Positions 1-6,135 of a DNA stretch of 7,096 bases are shown piece after piece (the first letter of the stretch is position 1; each line of letters starts with the position of its first letter). The translations under genes and the position numbers were made by a program. The DNA comes from an uncultured Terrimonas sp. GTDB taxonomy: Bacteria > Bacteroidota > Bacteroidia > Chitinophagales > Chitinophagaceae. The DNA lies in contig CAMPJQ010000137.1 of the NCBI GenBank assembly GCA_946886925.1, positions 1 through 7,096 on the forward strand, in the 5' to 3' direction. The notes under the pieces are model-generated. The model was not told the DNA's origin and did not search any database. It saw nothing but the letters and a program-made list of their open reading frames with translations.

Positions 1-1072
1 TCATACTTCCCATCCGATTGATACGGAACGGACGTGCTTTGGTTTTCAAAACTTCCGTTAAACCTTTTTGCAGATAAGCGCCCTTGGCCTCCAGCTCGTT
101 ATATACTACCTGATTGATATTCAATTCATTAAGCAGGGTATAGCCCGCTATCATCGCCAAAGGGTTCCCACTCAGGGTACCGGCCTGGTATACGCTTCCG
201 AGTGGTGCTATATGCTGCATGATCTCCTTTCGGCCGGCAAAAGCGCCTACCGGCATCCCGGCGCCAATTATTTTTCCATAGGTAATAATATCCGCATTTA
301 TTTTCAATTTTTCCTGGGCGCCTCCCCTTGCCAAACGAAATCCTGTCATCACTTCATCAAAGATCAGCAACATGTTTTCCCTGTCGCAAATTTTGCGAAG
401 CGCTTCAAGATATCCTTCTTCCGGCAAAATGCAACCCATATTGCCCGCCACAGGTTCAATAATAATGGCGGCAATTTCATTTTTATTTTCCGACACTAAT
501 TTTTCTACAGCATTTATATCATTGTATGCACAGGTAAGTGTGTCATTGGCAACACCTGCTGTTACGCCCGGTACTTTTTGAATGTTAAATGTTGCGACGC
601 CACTGCCGGCCTTTACCAAAAAGCAATCGGCATGTCCATGATAGCAGCCTTCGAACTTTATAAACTTATTCTTTTGTGTATACCCACGCGCCAGCCGTAC
701 AGCGCTCATACAGGCTTCGGTACCGCTGTTCACCATACGGATCAGGTCAACATTGGGCGCCATTTTTTTAATGAGTTCAGCAATTTCAATTTCCAGTTCA
801 GTTGGCGCTCCAAAAGAAGTAGATGCGGTGGCTTTGTCCTGTATTGCCTTAATAACAGGTTCGTGCGCATGGCCTAAGATCATCGGGCCCCAGGAGTTGA
901 TGAAATCAATATATTCATTGCCATCAACATCGTACAAATAAGCGCCTTTAGCCCTTTCGATAAAGACCGGAGTGCCACCAACACTTCTGAAAGCCCTTAC
1001 CGGAGAATTTACACCGCCGGGCAACGATTGACATGCACGGGAAAAGAGCTGCTGACTAATTTGAGTTGTCAT
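1..1072 (-). CDS. hemL: Glutamate-1-semialdehyde 2,1-aminomutase, 3' end cut by window edge
   Basis: PLP-dependent class III aminotransferase-fold enzyme that isomerises glutamate-1-semialdehyde to 5-aminolevulinate, the second step of the C5 route and partner of HemA. The frame opens at ATG 1072 and stays open to base 1, giving 357 residues. The family is usually about 430 long, so roughly the last 70 are missing because of the window edge, not a mutation. The translation begins [20 protein letters not shown], followed by the family's VNSPVRAF (residues 21-28). Also visible are NSGTEA (115-120) and GCYHGH (142-147) of the cofactor pocket, FDEVMTGFR (238-246) with the Asp that contacts the pyridine nitrogen, and [14 protein letters not shown] (265-278), in which Lys267 is the expected Schiff-base lysine. 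GTLSGNPLA (298-306) completes the signature and separates it from ordinary aminotransferases. It lies 140 bases after hemB, farther than the spacing inside the hemC-hemD-hemE block, so it may have its own promoter. No Shine-Dalgarno sequence precedes the start. Confidence 0.97.
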   Translation of the reverse strand, partial: MTTQISQQLFSRACQSLPGGVNSPVRAFRSVGGTPVFIERAKGAYLYDVDGNEYIDFINSWGPMILGHAHEPVIKAIQDKATASTSFGAPTELEIEIAELIKKMAPNVDLIRMVNSGTEACMSAVRLARGYTQKNKFIKFEGCYHGHADCFLVKAGSGVATFNIQKVPGVTAGVANDTLTCAYNDINAVEKLVSENKNEIAAIIIEPVAGNMGCILPEEGYLEALRKICDRENMLLIFDEVMTGFRLARGGAQEKLKINADIITYGKIIGAGMPVGAFAGRKEIMQHIAPLGSVYQAGTLSGNPLAMIAGYTLLNELNINQVVYNELEAKGAYLQKGLTEVLKTKARPFRINRMGSM

Positions 1073-1115
1073 TATATATCGTAAGCATTAAAAAATAAAC
1101 ATGAAAAAACTCCGG

Positions 1116-1123
1116 CAAATCTA
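1116..1123 (-). promoter_or_regulatory. Possible Bacteroidota-type -7 promoter element before hemL
   Basis: Read on the minus strand, these bases are TAGATTTG, an exact match to the TAnnTTTG element recognised by the primary sigma factor of Bacteroidota, 43 bases before the hemL ATG. No good TTTG-like -33 element lies at the expected distance upstream. An 8-base degenerate motif in AT-rich DNA can arise by chance, so this is a candidate only. If real, it would let hemL be transcribed separately from hemB. Confidence 0.25.
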
Positions 1124-1173
1124 CCATTTTTTCCGGGTCATCATTTTTGGCAGGAGTAATAAAAACATGCCAT

Positions 1174-1187
1174 AATTGTGAACAATT
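1174..1187. repeat. Short palindrome in the hemB-hemL gap
   Basis: Six-base arms AATTGT and ACAATT are separated by two bases, 26 bases beyond the hemB stop. The symmetry is what a dimeric regulator site would show, but the loop is too tight and the stem too AT-rich for a convincing terminator. No regulator can be named. The rest of the 1073-1212 gap holds no gene I can support. Confidence 0.3.
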
Positions 1188-1212
1188 CAGCATCCTGTAA
1201 TGGGTTTAAGGA

Positions 1213-2187
1213 TCACCGTAGCAGACTTACAGCGTCTTTTGCAAAATAGGTTGCTATAAGATCGGCCCCTGCTCTTTTAATAGCAGTAAGACTTTCTATA
1301 ATGGCCTTGGGTTCCTCGAGCCAGCCCATTTTTGCCGCGGCTTTTATCATGGCATATTCGCCGCTTACATGATAGGCGCTTACCGGAACAGTTACGGCAT
1401 TTTTTACTTCGCGAATAATATCTAAGTAAGCCATGGCGGGTTTTACCATTACAATATCAGCACCTTCTTCTATATCCATTATCGTTTCTTTTATGGCTTC
1501 AATGCGGTTGGCATAATTCATCTGGTAAGTTTTCTTGTCACCAAAGCCCGGCGCACTGTCTAAAGCATCGCGGAAGGGACCGTAAAAGCAGGAGGCATAT
1601 TTGGCGCTATAGGCCATGATACCTGTATGCGTGAAGTTATTTTCTTCCAGCGCTTTCCGGATAGCGCCAATGCGTCCGTCCATCATATCACTTGGTGCTA
1701 CAAAATCTGCGCCCGCAGCAGCATGACTTACACTCATTTTCACCAAAGCTTCTACTGTTTCATCATTCAGGATCTTACCCTCTTTTACAATGCCGTCGTG
1801 TCCGTATTCTGAATAGGGATCCAATGCCACATCGGTCATTACAATCATTTCCGGCACGGCATCTTTAATGGCTTTAATGCTTCGTTGCATCAATCCGTTT
1901 TTATTCCATGCTTCTTTGCCGGTATTGTCTTTCCATTCATCGCTGCATTTTATAAAAAGCAAAATGCTTTTTATACCCATGCTCCACAGAGCCCTTACTT
2001 CCTTAATGGTGTTGTCAAGCGAATGACGGTAATAGCCCGGCATGGAAGGAATTTCATAGGAGATGTTCTCTCCTTCATCAATGAATAGGGGTGCAATAAA
2101 ATCGGCGGGTGTTAATACCGTTTCGGCCACCATATTTCGTATGGATGCATTATTTCGAAGTATCCTGTTCCTGCGTTGTAAATACAT
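1213..2187 (-). CDS. hemB: Delta-aminolevulinic acid dehydratase (porphobilinogen synthase), non-zinc type
   Basis: Condenses two 5-aminolevulinate molecules to porphobilinogen in the cytoplasm. At 324 residues it has the normal family length, as one TIM-barrel domain with an N-terminal arm (residues 1-30) that in relatives builds the octamer. The two Schiff-base lysines are present: Lys196 in YSAKYAS (193-199) and Lys249 in MVKPAMAYLD (247-256). DGR (170-172) and YHVSGEYAM (272-280) are also family blocks. Where zinc enzymes have three cysteines (E. coli Cys120, 122 and 130), this protein reads DVALDPYSEYGHDG (119-132), with Ala121, Asp123 and Asp131. This is the pattern of the magnesium-responsive class seen in Pseudomonas. 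The start at 2187 gives the usual MxLQRRxRxLR beginning. The gene is downstream of a repeat-filled 164-base spacer after hemF and upstream of hemL, which makes its substrate. The product assignment is secure; metal use is inferred from the motif. Confidence 0.98.
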   Translation of the reverse strand: MYLQRRNRILRNNASIRNMVAETVLTPADFIAPLFIDEGENISYEIPSMPGYYRHSLDNTIKEVRALWSMGIKSILLFIKCSDEWKDNTGKEAWNKNGLMQRSIKAIKDAVPEMIVMTDVALDPYSEYGHDGIVKEGKILNDETVEALVKMSVSHAAAGADFVAPSDMMDGRIGAIRKALEENNFTHTGIMAYSAKYASCFYGPFRDALDSAPGFGDKKTYQMNYANRIEAIKETIMDIEEGADIVMVKPAMAYLDIIREVKNAVTVPVSAYHVSGEYAMIKAAAKMGWLEEPKAIIESLTAIKRAGADLIATYFAKDAVSLLR

Positions 2188-2194
2188 TGTAGCG

Positions 2195-2340
2195 ATTTGA
2201 TATTAAAGATTTGAAATTTGATATTGAAGCGTTCGGATTTCGGGTTTTCTTCTTCGGAATTTGAATTTTATTTGGTTCTTGTTTTTGTCTTTTGGCGTTT
2301 TGTATTCTCTTCGGATTTCGAAATTCCGGCTTCGAAATTC
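2195..2340. repeat. A-rich degenerate direct-repeat spacer between hemF and hemB
   Basis: This stretch fills nearly all of the 164-base gap. On the plus strand TTCGAAATTC occurs at 2317-2326 and 2331-2340 (14-base period), TTCGGATTTCG at 2232-2242 and 2310-2320, and ATTTGATATT at 2195-2204 and 2216-2225 (21-base period). ATTTCGAAAT at 2315-2324 is a perfect palindrome. Read in the direction of the hem genes the stretch is strongly A-rich and T-poor, so its translation is an improbable lysine- and asparagine-rich chain. A minus-strand frame at 2150-2404 runs through it and overlaps both hem genes, but I regard it as non-coding. From memory, A-rich intergenic repeats of this flavour are scattered through some bacterial genomes; dispersal cannot be tested here. 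No obvious promoter or terminator is visible within it. Confidence 0.7.
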
Positions 2341-2351
2341 TTTCACCAAAC

Positions 2352-3320
2352 TCACACCCATTCCCCCGGATGCAAACAAGCCTGCAACAATTTGTCTTCC
2401 TCACTTCCCGGCTCCGGCTGATAATTATACTCGAATCGTACAGTGGGAGGCAGACTCATTAAAATGCTTTCTGTTCGCCCGTTTGTTTTCAGCCCGAACA
2501 ATGTTCCGCGGTCGTGTATGAGGTTAAACTCAACATAGCGGCCTCGCCGGATCTCCTGCCAGTGCTTATGTGCTTTGCTCCATTTTGTATGTTTTCTTTT
2601 TGCAACAAGAGGTAAATAGGCATTGATAAAACAATTGCCATTGGCCTGCTGAAATGCAAACAAACGATTGGCATCTTCATCATTTTCCGGACGCTGGTAA
2701 TCGTAAAATACGCCTCCTATACCACGCGTTTCATTACCCCGGTGGGCGTTGGAAAAATAGGCATCGCATTGTTGTTTGAACTTCGGGTATAAATCTTCGC
2801 CAAAAGGAAGAATGGCATCACGCAATGTTTGGTGAAAATGTTTTGCATCTTCTTCAAACAAATAATAAGGAGTAAGGTCGGCGCCTCCTCCAAACCACCT
2901 GTCCACCACTTTTCCTGATGCGTCGTACAACTCAAAATAGCGCCAGTTGGCATGTACAGTGGGTACAAAAGGGTTTATGGGATGTATAACAATGCTGAGT
3001 CCGCAGGCAAACCAGTTATCGCCATTGATCCTCAACTGGTTCCTCATCGCATCACTCACCTTTCCATAAACAACAGAAGTATTTACGCCTCCTTTTTCAA
3101 ATACATTTCCGTTTGCTATTACCCGCGTTTTTCCTCCCCCGCCTTCTGCACGCTCCCATTTATCTTCTGTAAACCTGGCTTCTCCGTCTTCCTGCTCCAA
3201 TGCATTGCATATACGATCCTGTAATTCATGAATATAACTGATCCATCTGTCGGTGGTAAGTAGTGAGTGGAAAGTAGTCAATGATTCGTCAATACCAGAC
3301 GAGGGATTATGGATTTTCAT
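2352..3320 (-). CDS. hemF: Oxygen-dependent coproporphyrinogen III oxidase
   Basis: Uses O2 to decarboxylate two propionates of coproporphyrinogen III, giving protoporphyrinogen IX. It is unrelated to the radical-SAM enzyme HemN. The 322-residue product shows the family blocks in order: RAEGGGGKTRV (57-67), FEKGGVN (74-80), HPINPFVPTVHANWRYFE (113-130) with conserved His123, WFGGGADLTPYY (142-153), FGEDLYPKFK (173-182), RGIGGVFYD (199-207), RRGRYVEFNL (258-267), DRGTLFGLKTNGRTESILMS (270-289) and the C-terminal GEWV. Homology is expected to begin near DRWISYIHEL (24-33). The first 20 or so residues are extra compared with E. coli HemF (about 300 residues) and are partly encoded by a 14-base tandem duplication (3251-3278). 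No other ATG gives a better start. The gene follows hemE by 49 bases. Together with the absence of any hemN-like gene here, it points to aerobic growth. Confidence 0.98.
   Translation of the reverse strand: MKIHNPSSGIDESLTTFHSLLTTDRWISYIHELQDRICNALEQEDGEARFTEDKWERAEGGGGKTRVIANGNVFEKGGVNTSVVYGKVSDAMRNQLRINGDNWFACGLSIVIHPINPFVPTVHANWRYFELYDASGKVVDRWFGGGADLTPYYLFEEDAKHFHQTLRDAILPFGEDLYPKFKQQCDAYFSNAHRGNETRGIGGVFYDYQRPENDEDANRLFAFQQANGNCFINAYLPLVAKRKHTKWSKAHKHWQEIRRGRYVEFNLIHDRGTLFGLKTNGRTESILMSLPPTVRFEYNYQPEPGSEEDKLLQACLHPGEWV
3251..3278. repeat. Imperfect 14-base tandem duplication within the 5' end of hemF
   Basis: Two adjacent 14-base units, 3251-3264 and 3265-3278, match at 11 of 14 positions and share GTGG followed by AAGTAGT on the plus strand. 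They lie inside hemF codons of the atypical N-terminal extension, around residues 15-23 (translated LTTFHSLLT). A period that is not a multiple of three argues for an accidental, repeat-derived origin, not a repeated protein motif. Confidence 0.5.
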
Positions 3321-3369
3321 TTCTTACAGTTTGTTTAATACAGCTCACGCCAATACACCCATCCAGGTA

Positions 3370-4419
3370 TTAATTGAAATGCGTATGGTTACTCCCGTTG
3401 TTCCTCCATTCCTTAACCGTATCTACAAATGCCCGGGCATGATCAACAGGCACATTGGGCAAAATACCATGTCCGAGATTTACAATATGCCGTTCACCGC
3501 CAAAAGCAGCGAGCATTTCTTTTACTTCCTTTTTAATAACAGGCACAGGCGACAGTAGTTTCGCAGGATCAAAATTTCCCTGTAAAGTTACTTTATTGCC
3601 GGCTAAGCTGCGGGCCATTTGCGGGCTGATGCACCAGTCTATACCCAGCCCCTGCGCGCCTGTTGCAGCCATAGATTCCAATGCATGCCAGGCGCCCTTG
3701 GCAAAAATGATAACGGGCACTTTATCTTTTAATGCGTTTACGATCTGCCTGATGTATTTCAATGAAATGGTTTCAAAATCTGCCGGACCCAATAATCCTC
3801 CCCAACTGTCAAAAATTTGTATCACATCTGCACCTGCTTCAACCTGTGCCTCAAGATAGGCTATGGTGGTGTTGGTAATCATTTGCAATAGTTGATGTGC
3901 CAGTTGGGGCTGGGTATAACAAAATGCTTTGGCCTCATCAAAAGTTTTACTGCCTTTACCCTGAACCATATAACACAAAATCGTCCACGGTGCGCCTGCA
4001 AAGCCGATAAGAGGCACACGATCATTCAATTCTTTTTTTATTAACCCCATTGCATCAAAAACATATTGCAGTTTCTCATGCACATCGGGTATGGATAACC
4101 GTTGCAAATCCGCCTCCGTTCTGACAGGATCCGGCAAAAATGGGCCTTTACTTTCTATCAACTGTACTTCAAGACCCATGGACTGGGGCACCACCAAAAT
4201 ATCCGAAAAAAGTATAGCGGCGTCTACGCCAATAATATCTACAGGCTGCAAAGTAATTTCGCAGGCAAGTTCAGGAGTCTGACATCGCTCAAAAAAGCCG
4301 TATTGTTCCCGCAGCTTCATATACTGTGGTAAATAGCGGCCTGCCTGGCGCATCATCCACACCGGTGGTCGTTCAACGGGTTTACCGCTCAGTGCCCTTA
4401 ATAATAAATCGTTCTTCAT
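3370..4419 (-). CDS. hemE: Uroporphyrinogen decarboxylase
   Basis: Removes four acetate carboxyls from uroporphyrinogen III to give coproporphyrinogen III, without a cofactor. I start it at ATG 4419, one base after the hemD stop. This gives 349 residues beginning [10 protein letters not shown], the usual family opening. A frame beginning at ATG 4440 adds seven residues and overlaps hemD by 20 bases; it is less likely. Numbered from the 4419 start, the N-terminal signature [14 protein letters not shown] (18-31) carries the substrate-binding arginines Arg24 and Arg28. ILFSDIL (69-75) has catalytic Asp73. FAGAPWT and IFDSWGG blocks follow, and [11 protein letters not shown] near the C terminus has conserved His317. 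It is a single TIM-barrel domain of normal length with no missing key residue. The near-contact with hemD suggests coupled translation. Confidence 0.98.
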   Translation of the reverse strand: MKNDLLLRALSGKPVERPPVWMMRQAGRYLPQYMKLREQYGFFERCQTPELACEITLQPVDIIGVDAAILFSDILVVPQSMGLEVQLIESKGPFLPDPVRTEADLQRLSIPDVHEKLQYVFDAMGLIKKELNDRVPLIGFAGAPWTILCYMVQGKGSKTFDEAKAFCYTQPQLAHQLLQMITNTTIAYLEAQVEAGADVIQIFDSWGGLLGPADFETISLKYIRQIVNALKDKVPVIIFAKGAWHALESMAATGAQGLGIDWCISPQMARSLAGNKVTLQGNFDPAKLLSPVPVIKKEVKEMLAAFGGERHIVNLGHGILPNVPVDHARAFVDTVKEWRNNGSNHTHFN

Positions 4420-4420
4420 A

Positions 4421-5119
4421 TCATTTAAAATAATCTGCAACCATTTCCATCATGTTGGATTCCCCCGGCCATTGACTGGTGATCACTTTATTACTGCAAT
4501 AAGATTCTATTGCAGCGGTAGTGCTTTCGCCAATGGAAAACAATATGGTATGTACAGGTATGGTATTTATTGAAAAAAAACTTTCTACAGCACTTGGGCT
4601 GAAAAACAATATCCCTTCATATTCTTTAGTAGTGGCTACAGGCGTTTCCACCGTTTGATAAACGTGTAACTCCTTTACCGTTATTCCTGCATCGTCCAGC
4701 TTTTCCGGTAAATGATTCATGCGCCTGTTGCCGCAAAAAAATACTACCTCTTTTATACTTCCGTAAGCAATTATTTTTTCCGACAGGAGGGTAGCGTTTT
4801 TAGCAGACGCAACAATGGAAGATGCATCAAAAAAATGCTGCAGGGCATCTTTGGTAGCGCCACCGATACTAAAAATTTTCCATGGAGGAGCAACAGTTAG
4901 TCGTGCTGTAACCGCGTTAACTGCATTAACGCTCGTAAAAATAACGGCTGCCGGCTGCAGGGCCAGGGATTGAATAAACGCAGCCGTTTCCTGCGAAACA
5001 TCCGGAATGATTTTTATAAAAGCATCTGCCTCCACATCCATATCCTGCAAGCCTGTTTTGTTCAGCAATTCACTGTTCAGGGCCCGTGTTGATAATATTT
5101 TAATTTTATTTTCCACCAT
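4421..5119 (-). CDS. hemD: Uroporphyrinogen-III synthase
   Basis: Cyclises hydroxymethylbilane with inversion of ring D to give uroporphyrinogen III. The family is poorly conserved in sequence, so position between hemC and hemE is an important part of the call. The 232-residue product has the expected length and typical landmarks: an opening KILSTRAL (7-14), FTSVNAV (61-67), VYQT about two thirds along, then [11 protein letters not shown] and [10 protein letters not shown] towards the C terminus. These correspond to the FTSxNAV, FxSPSAV and SIGxxT blocks of two-domain HemD proteins. I chose ATG 5119, which overlaps the hemC end by 14 bases. A TTG at 5134 would add five residues (overlap 29) and is less likely because the homologous part begins at KIKILSTR. 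The stop codon is separated from the hemE ATG by a single base. No fusion to hemC or to a methyltransferase is seen. Confidence 0.93.
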   Translation of the reverse strand: MVENKIKILSTRALNSELLNKTGLQDMDVEADAFIKIIPDVSQETAAFIQSLALQPAAVIFTSVNAVNAVTARLTVAPPWKIFSIGGATKDALQHFFDASSIVASAKNATLLSEKIIAYGSIKEVVFFCGNRRMNHLPEKLDDAGITVKELHVYQTVETPVATTKEYEGILFFSPSAVESFFSINTIPVHTILFSIGESTTAAIESYCSNKVITSQWPGESNMMEMVADYFK

Positions 5120-6083
5120 TCCGGATAGATTCAATTATTTTATCACCGCCATTGGCTAAAATTTCCAAGGCCGCCTCCCTGCCTAACCCCCCGGTTTTAT
5201 TTAATACTATCTTTCTTTCTGTTTCAATTTTTTCTTTTCCATCCACCGAAACAATACTTCCCTTAAAATGCAGAAACCCATTTTCAATTTGTGCCAGTGC
5301 ACTTATTGGTGTAGAACACCCTCCCGATAATGCACGCAAAAAGTCTCTTTCTGTTCCCGTGCATATATCTGCATATTCGTCATTTAATGCACCGAAAGCA
5401 TTTCTTAGCCACTGGTCTCCTTCCCGGCAAACGGCCACAACAGTTCCCTGGGCTGGTGCAGGTAACATCCAGTCTAATTCGATACTCGCTGCCGGACGCA
5501 GGTTAATACGATCCAGTCCTGCCGCGGCAAAAATAGCTCCCTGCCACCTGCTTTCCTCCAGCTTCCTCAGCCTGCTGTTGATGTTCCCGCGAAGATTGTC
5601 AATGCTGTGGTGGGGATAGCGGTGCAGCCATTGCGCTTTGCGGCGTATACTGCTGGTAGCAACGGTAAAGTTTGAAAATCCACCAGCGGACTTGTCCTGT
5701 TTCTCCAGCCATTTTCCTCCCACAAAACCCAACTCCTCTTCCAGGAAGGTTGTTTCGGCTTTAAATATTAAAACGTCTTTGTACGAATCCCGTTTAAGTA
5801 CTGCCGCTTTTACAATGCCTTTTGCCAGTTGCGTGGGAACATCTTTGTAAGAATGAACAGCAACATCAATTTCCTTTTGAAGCAGCGCGCTATCTAAGGC
5901 TTTGGTAAAAATGCCCTGCACTCCTATTTCGTAAAGTGGAACAGTGAGGTTAATATCTCCTTCGCTCTTTATATACAACAACGATGAATCAATACCCTGT
6001 TCAGCCAAAAGGGATTGTACCTTTTTTGCCTGCCAAACCGCTAACTCACTCTCACGGGTGCCAATTTTTACTGTATGCTTCAT
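5106..6083 (-). CDS. hemC: Hydroxymethylbilane synthase (porphobilinogen deaminase)
   Basis: Polymerises four porphobilinogens into hydroxymethylbilane on a covalently held dipyrromethane primer. The 325-residue product starts MKHTVKIGTRESELAVWQAK (1-20), the standard opening. HSYKDVP (77-83) contains catalytic Asp81, TSSIRR (143-148) and NLRGNINSRLRKL (163-175) supply the basic residues that bind substrate carboxylates, and LSGGCSTPISAL (252-263) contains Cys256, the cofactor attachment cysteine. LPAPAQG (207-213) is also typical. Residues about 108-138 are longer than in E. coli HemC by roughly 15-18 residues, between KDVLIF and VATSSIRR, which explains the slightly long protein (E. coli about 313). 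It follows hemA by 52 bases and overlaps hemD by 14. All catalytic residues are intact. Confidence 0.98.
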   Translation of the reverse strand: MKHTVKIGTRESELAVWQAKKVQSLLAEQGIDSSLLYIKSEGDINLTVPLYEIGVQGIFTKALDSALLQKEIDVAVHSYKDVPTQLAKGIVKAAVLKRDSYKDVLIFKAETTFLEEELGFVGGKWLEKQDKSAGGFSNFTVATSSIRRKAQWLHRYPHHSIDNLRGNINSRLRKLEESRWQGAIFAAAGLDRINLRPAASIELDWMLPAPAQGTVVAVCREGDQWLRNAFGALNDEYADICTGTERDFLRALSGGCSTPISALAQIENGFLHFKGSIVSVDGKEKIETERKIVLNKTGGLGREAALEILANGGDKIIESIRNGGK

Positions 6084-6135
6084 GAAATCAATATTCTTAA
6101 CAGAAATCTTTTAAAAAAGAAGGGTGCTACTTATC

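Noticed and set aside
68..941. Several overlapping plus-strand open frames opposite hemL
   Set aside because: They are antisense shadows of hemL, whose minus-strand frame is continuous and carries all the family motifs.
1104..1136. CCGG/CCGG hairpin followed by six T on the minus strand, as a terminator after hemB
   Set aside because: The stem is only four base pairs with a 17-base loop, too weak for an intrinsic terminator.
1101..1175. 25-codon plus-strand frame starting MKKLRQIYHFF in the hemB-hemL gap
   Set aside because: It is too short, has no supporting promoter or start context, and opposes all neighbouring genes.
2150..2404. 84-codon minus-strand frame rich in Lys, Asn and Gln between hemF and hemB
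   Set aside because: It overlaps the ends of both hem genes out of frame, and its composition simply reflects the A-rich repeat DNA; no domain is recognisable.
5152..5850. Plus-strand frames opposite hemC
   Set aside because: They are antisense to an intact hemC and are rich in Ser/Pro, as expected from reversed coding sequence.
6084..6135. A/T-rich inverted sequence between hemA and hemC
   Set aside because: It is a short A/T-only symmetry of the kind expected by chance; no promoter match was found and the 52-base gap looks like plain intra-operon spacing.
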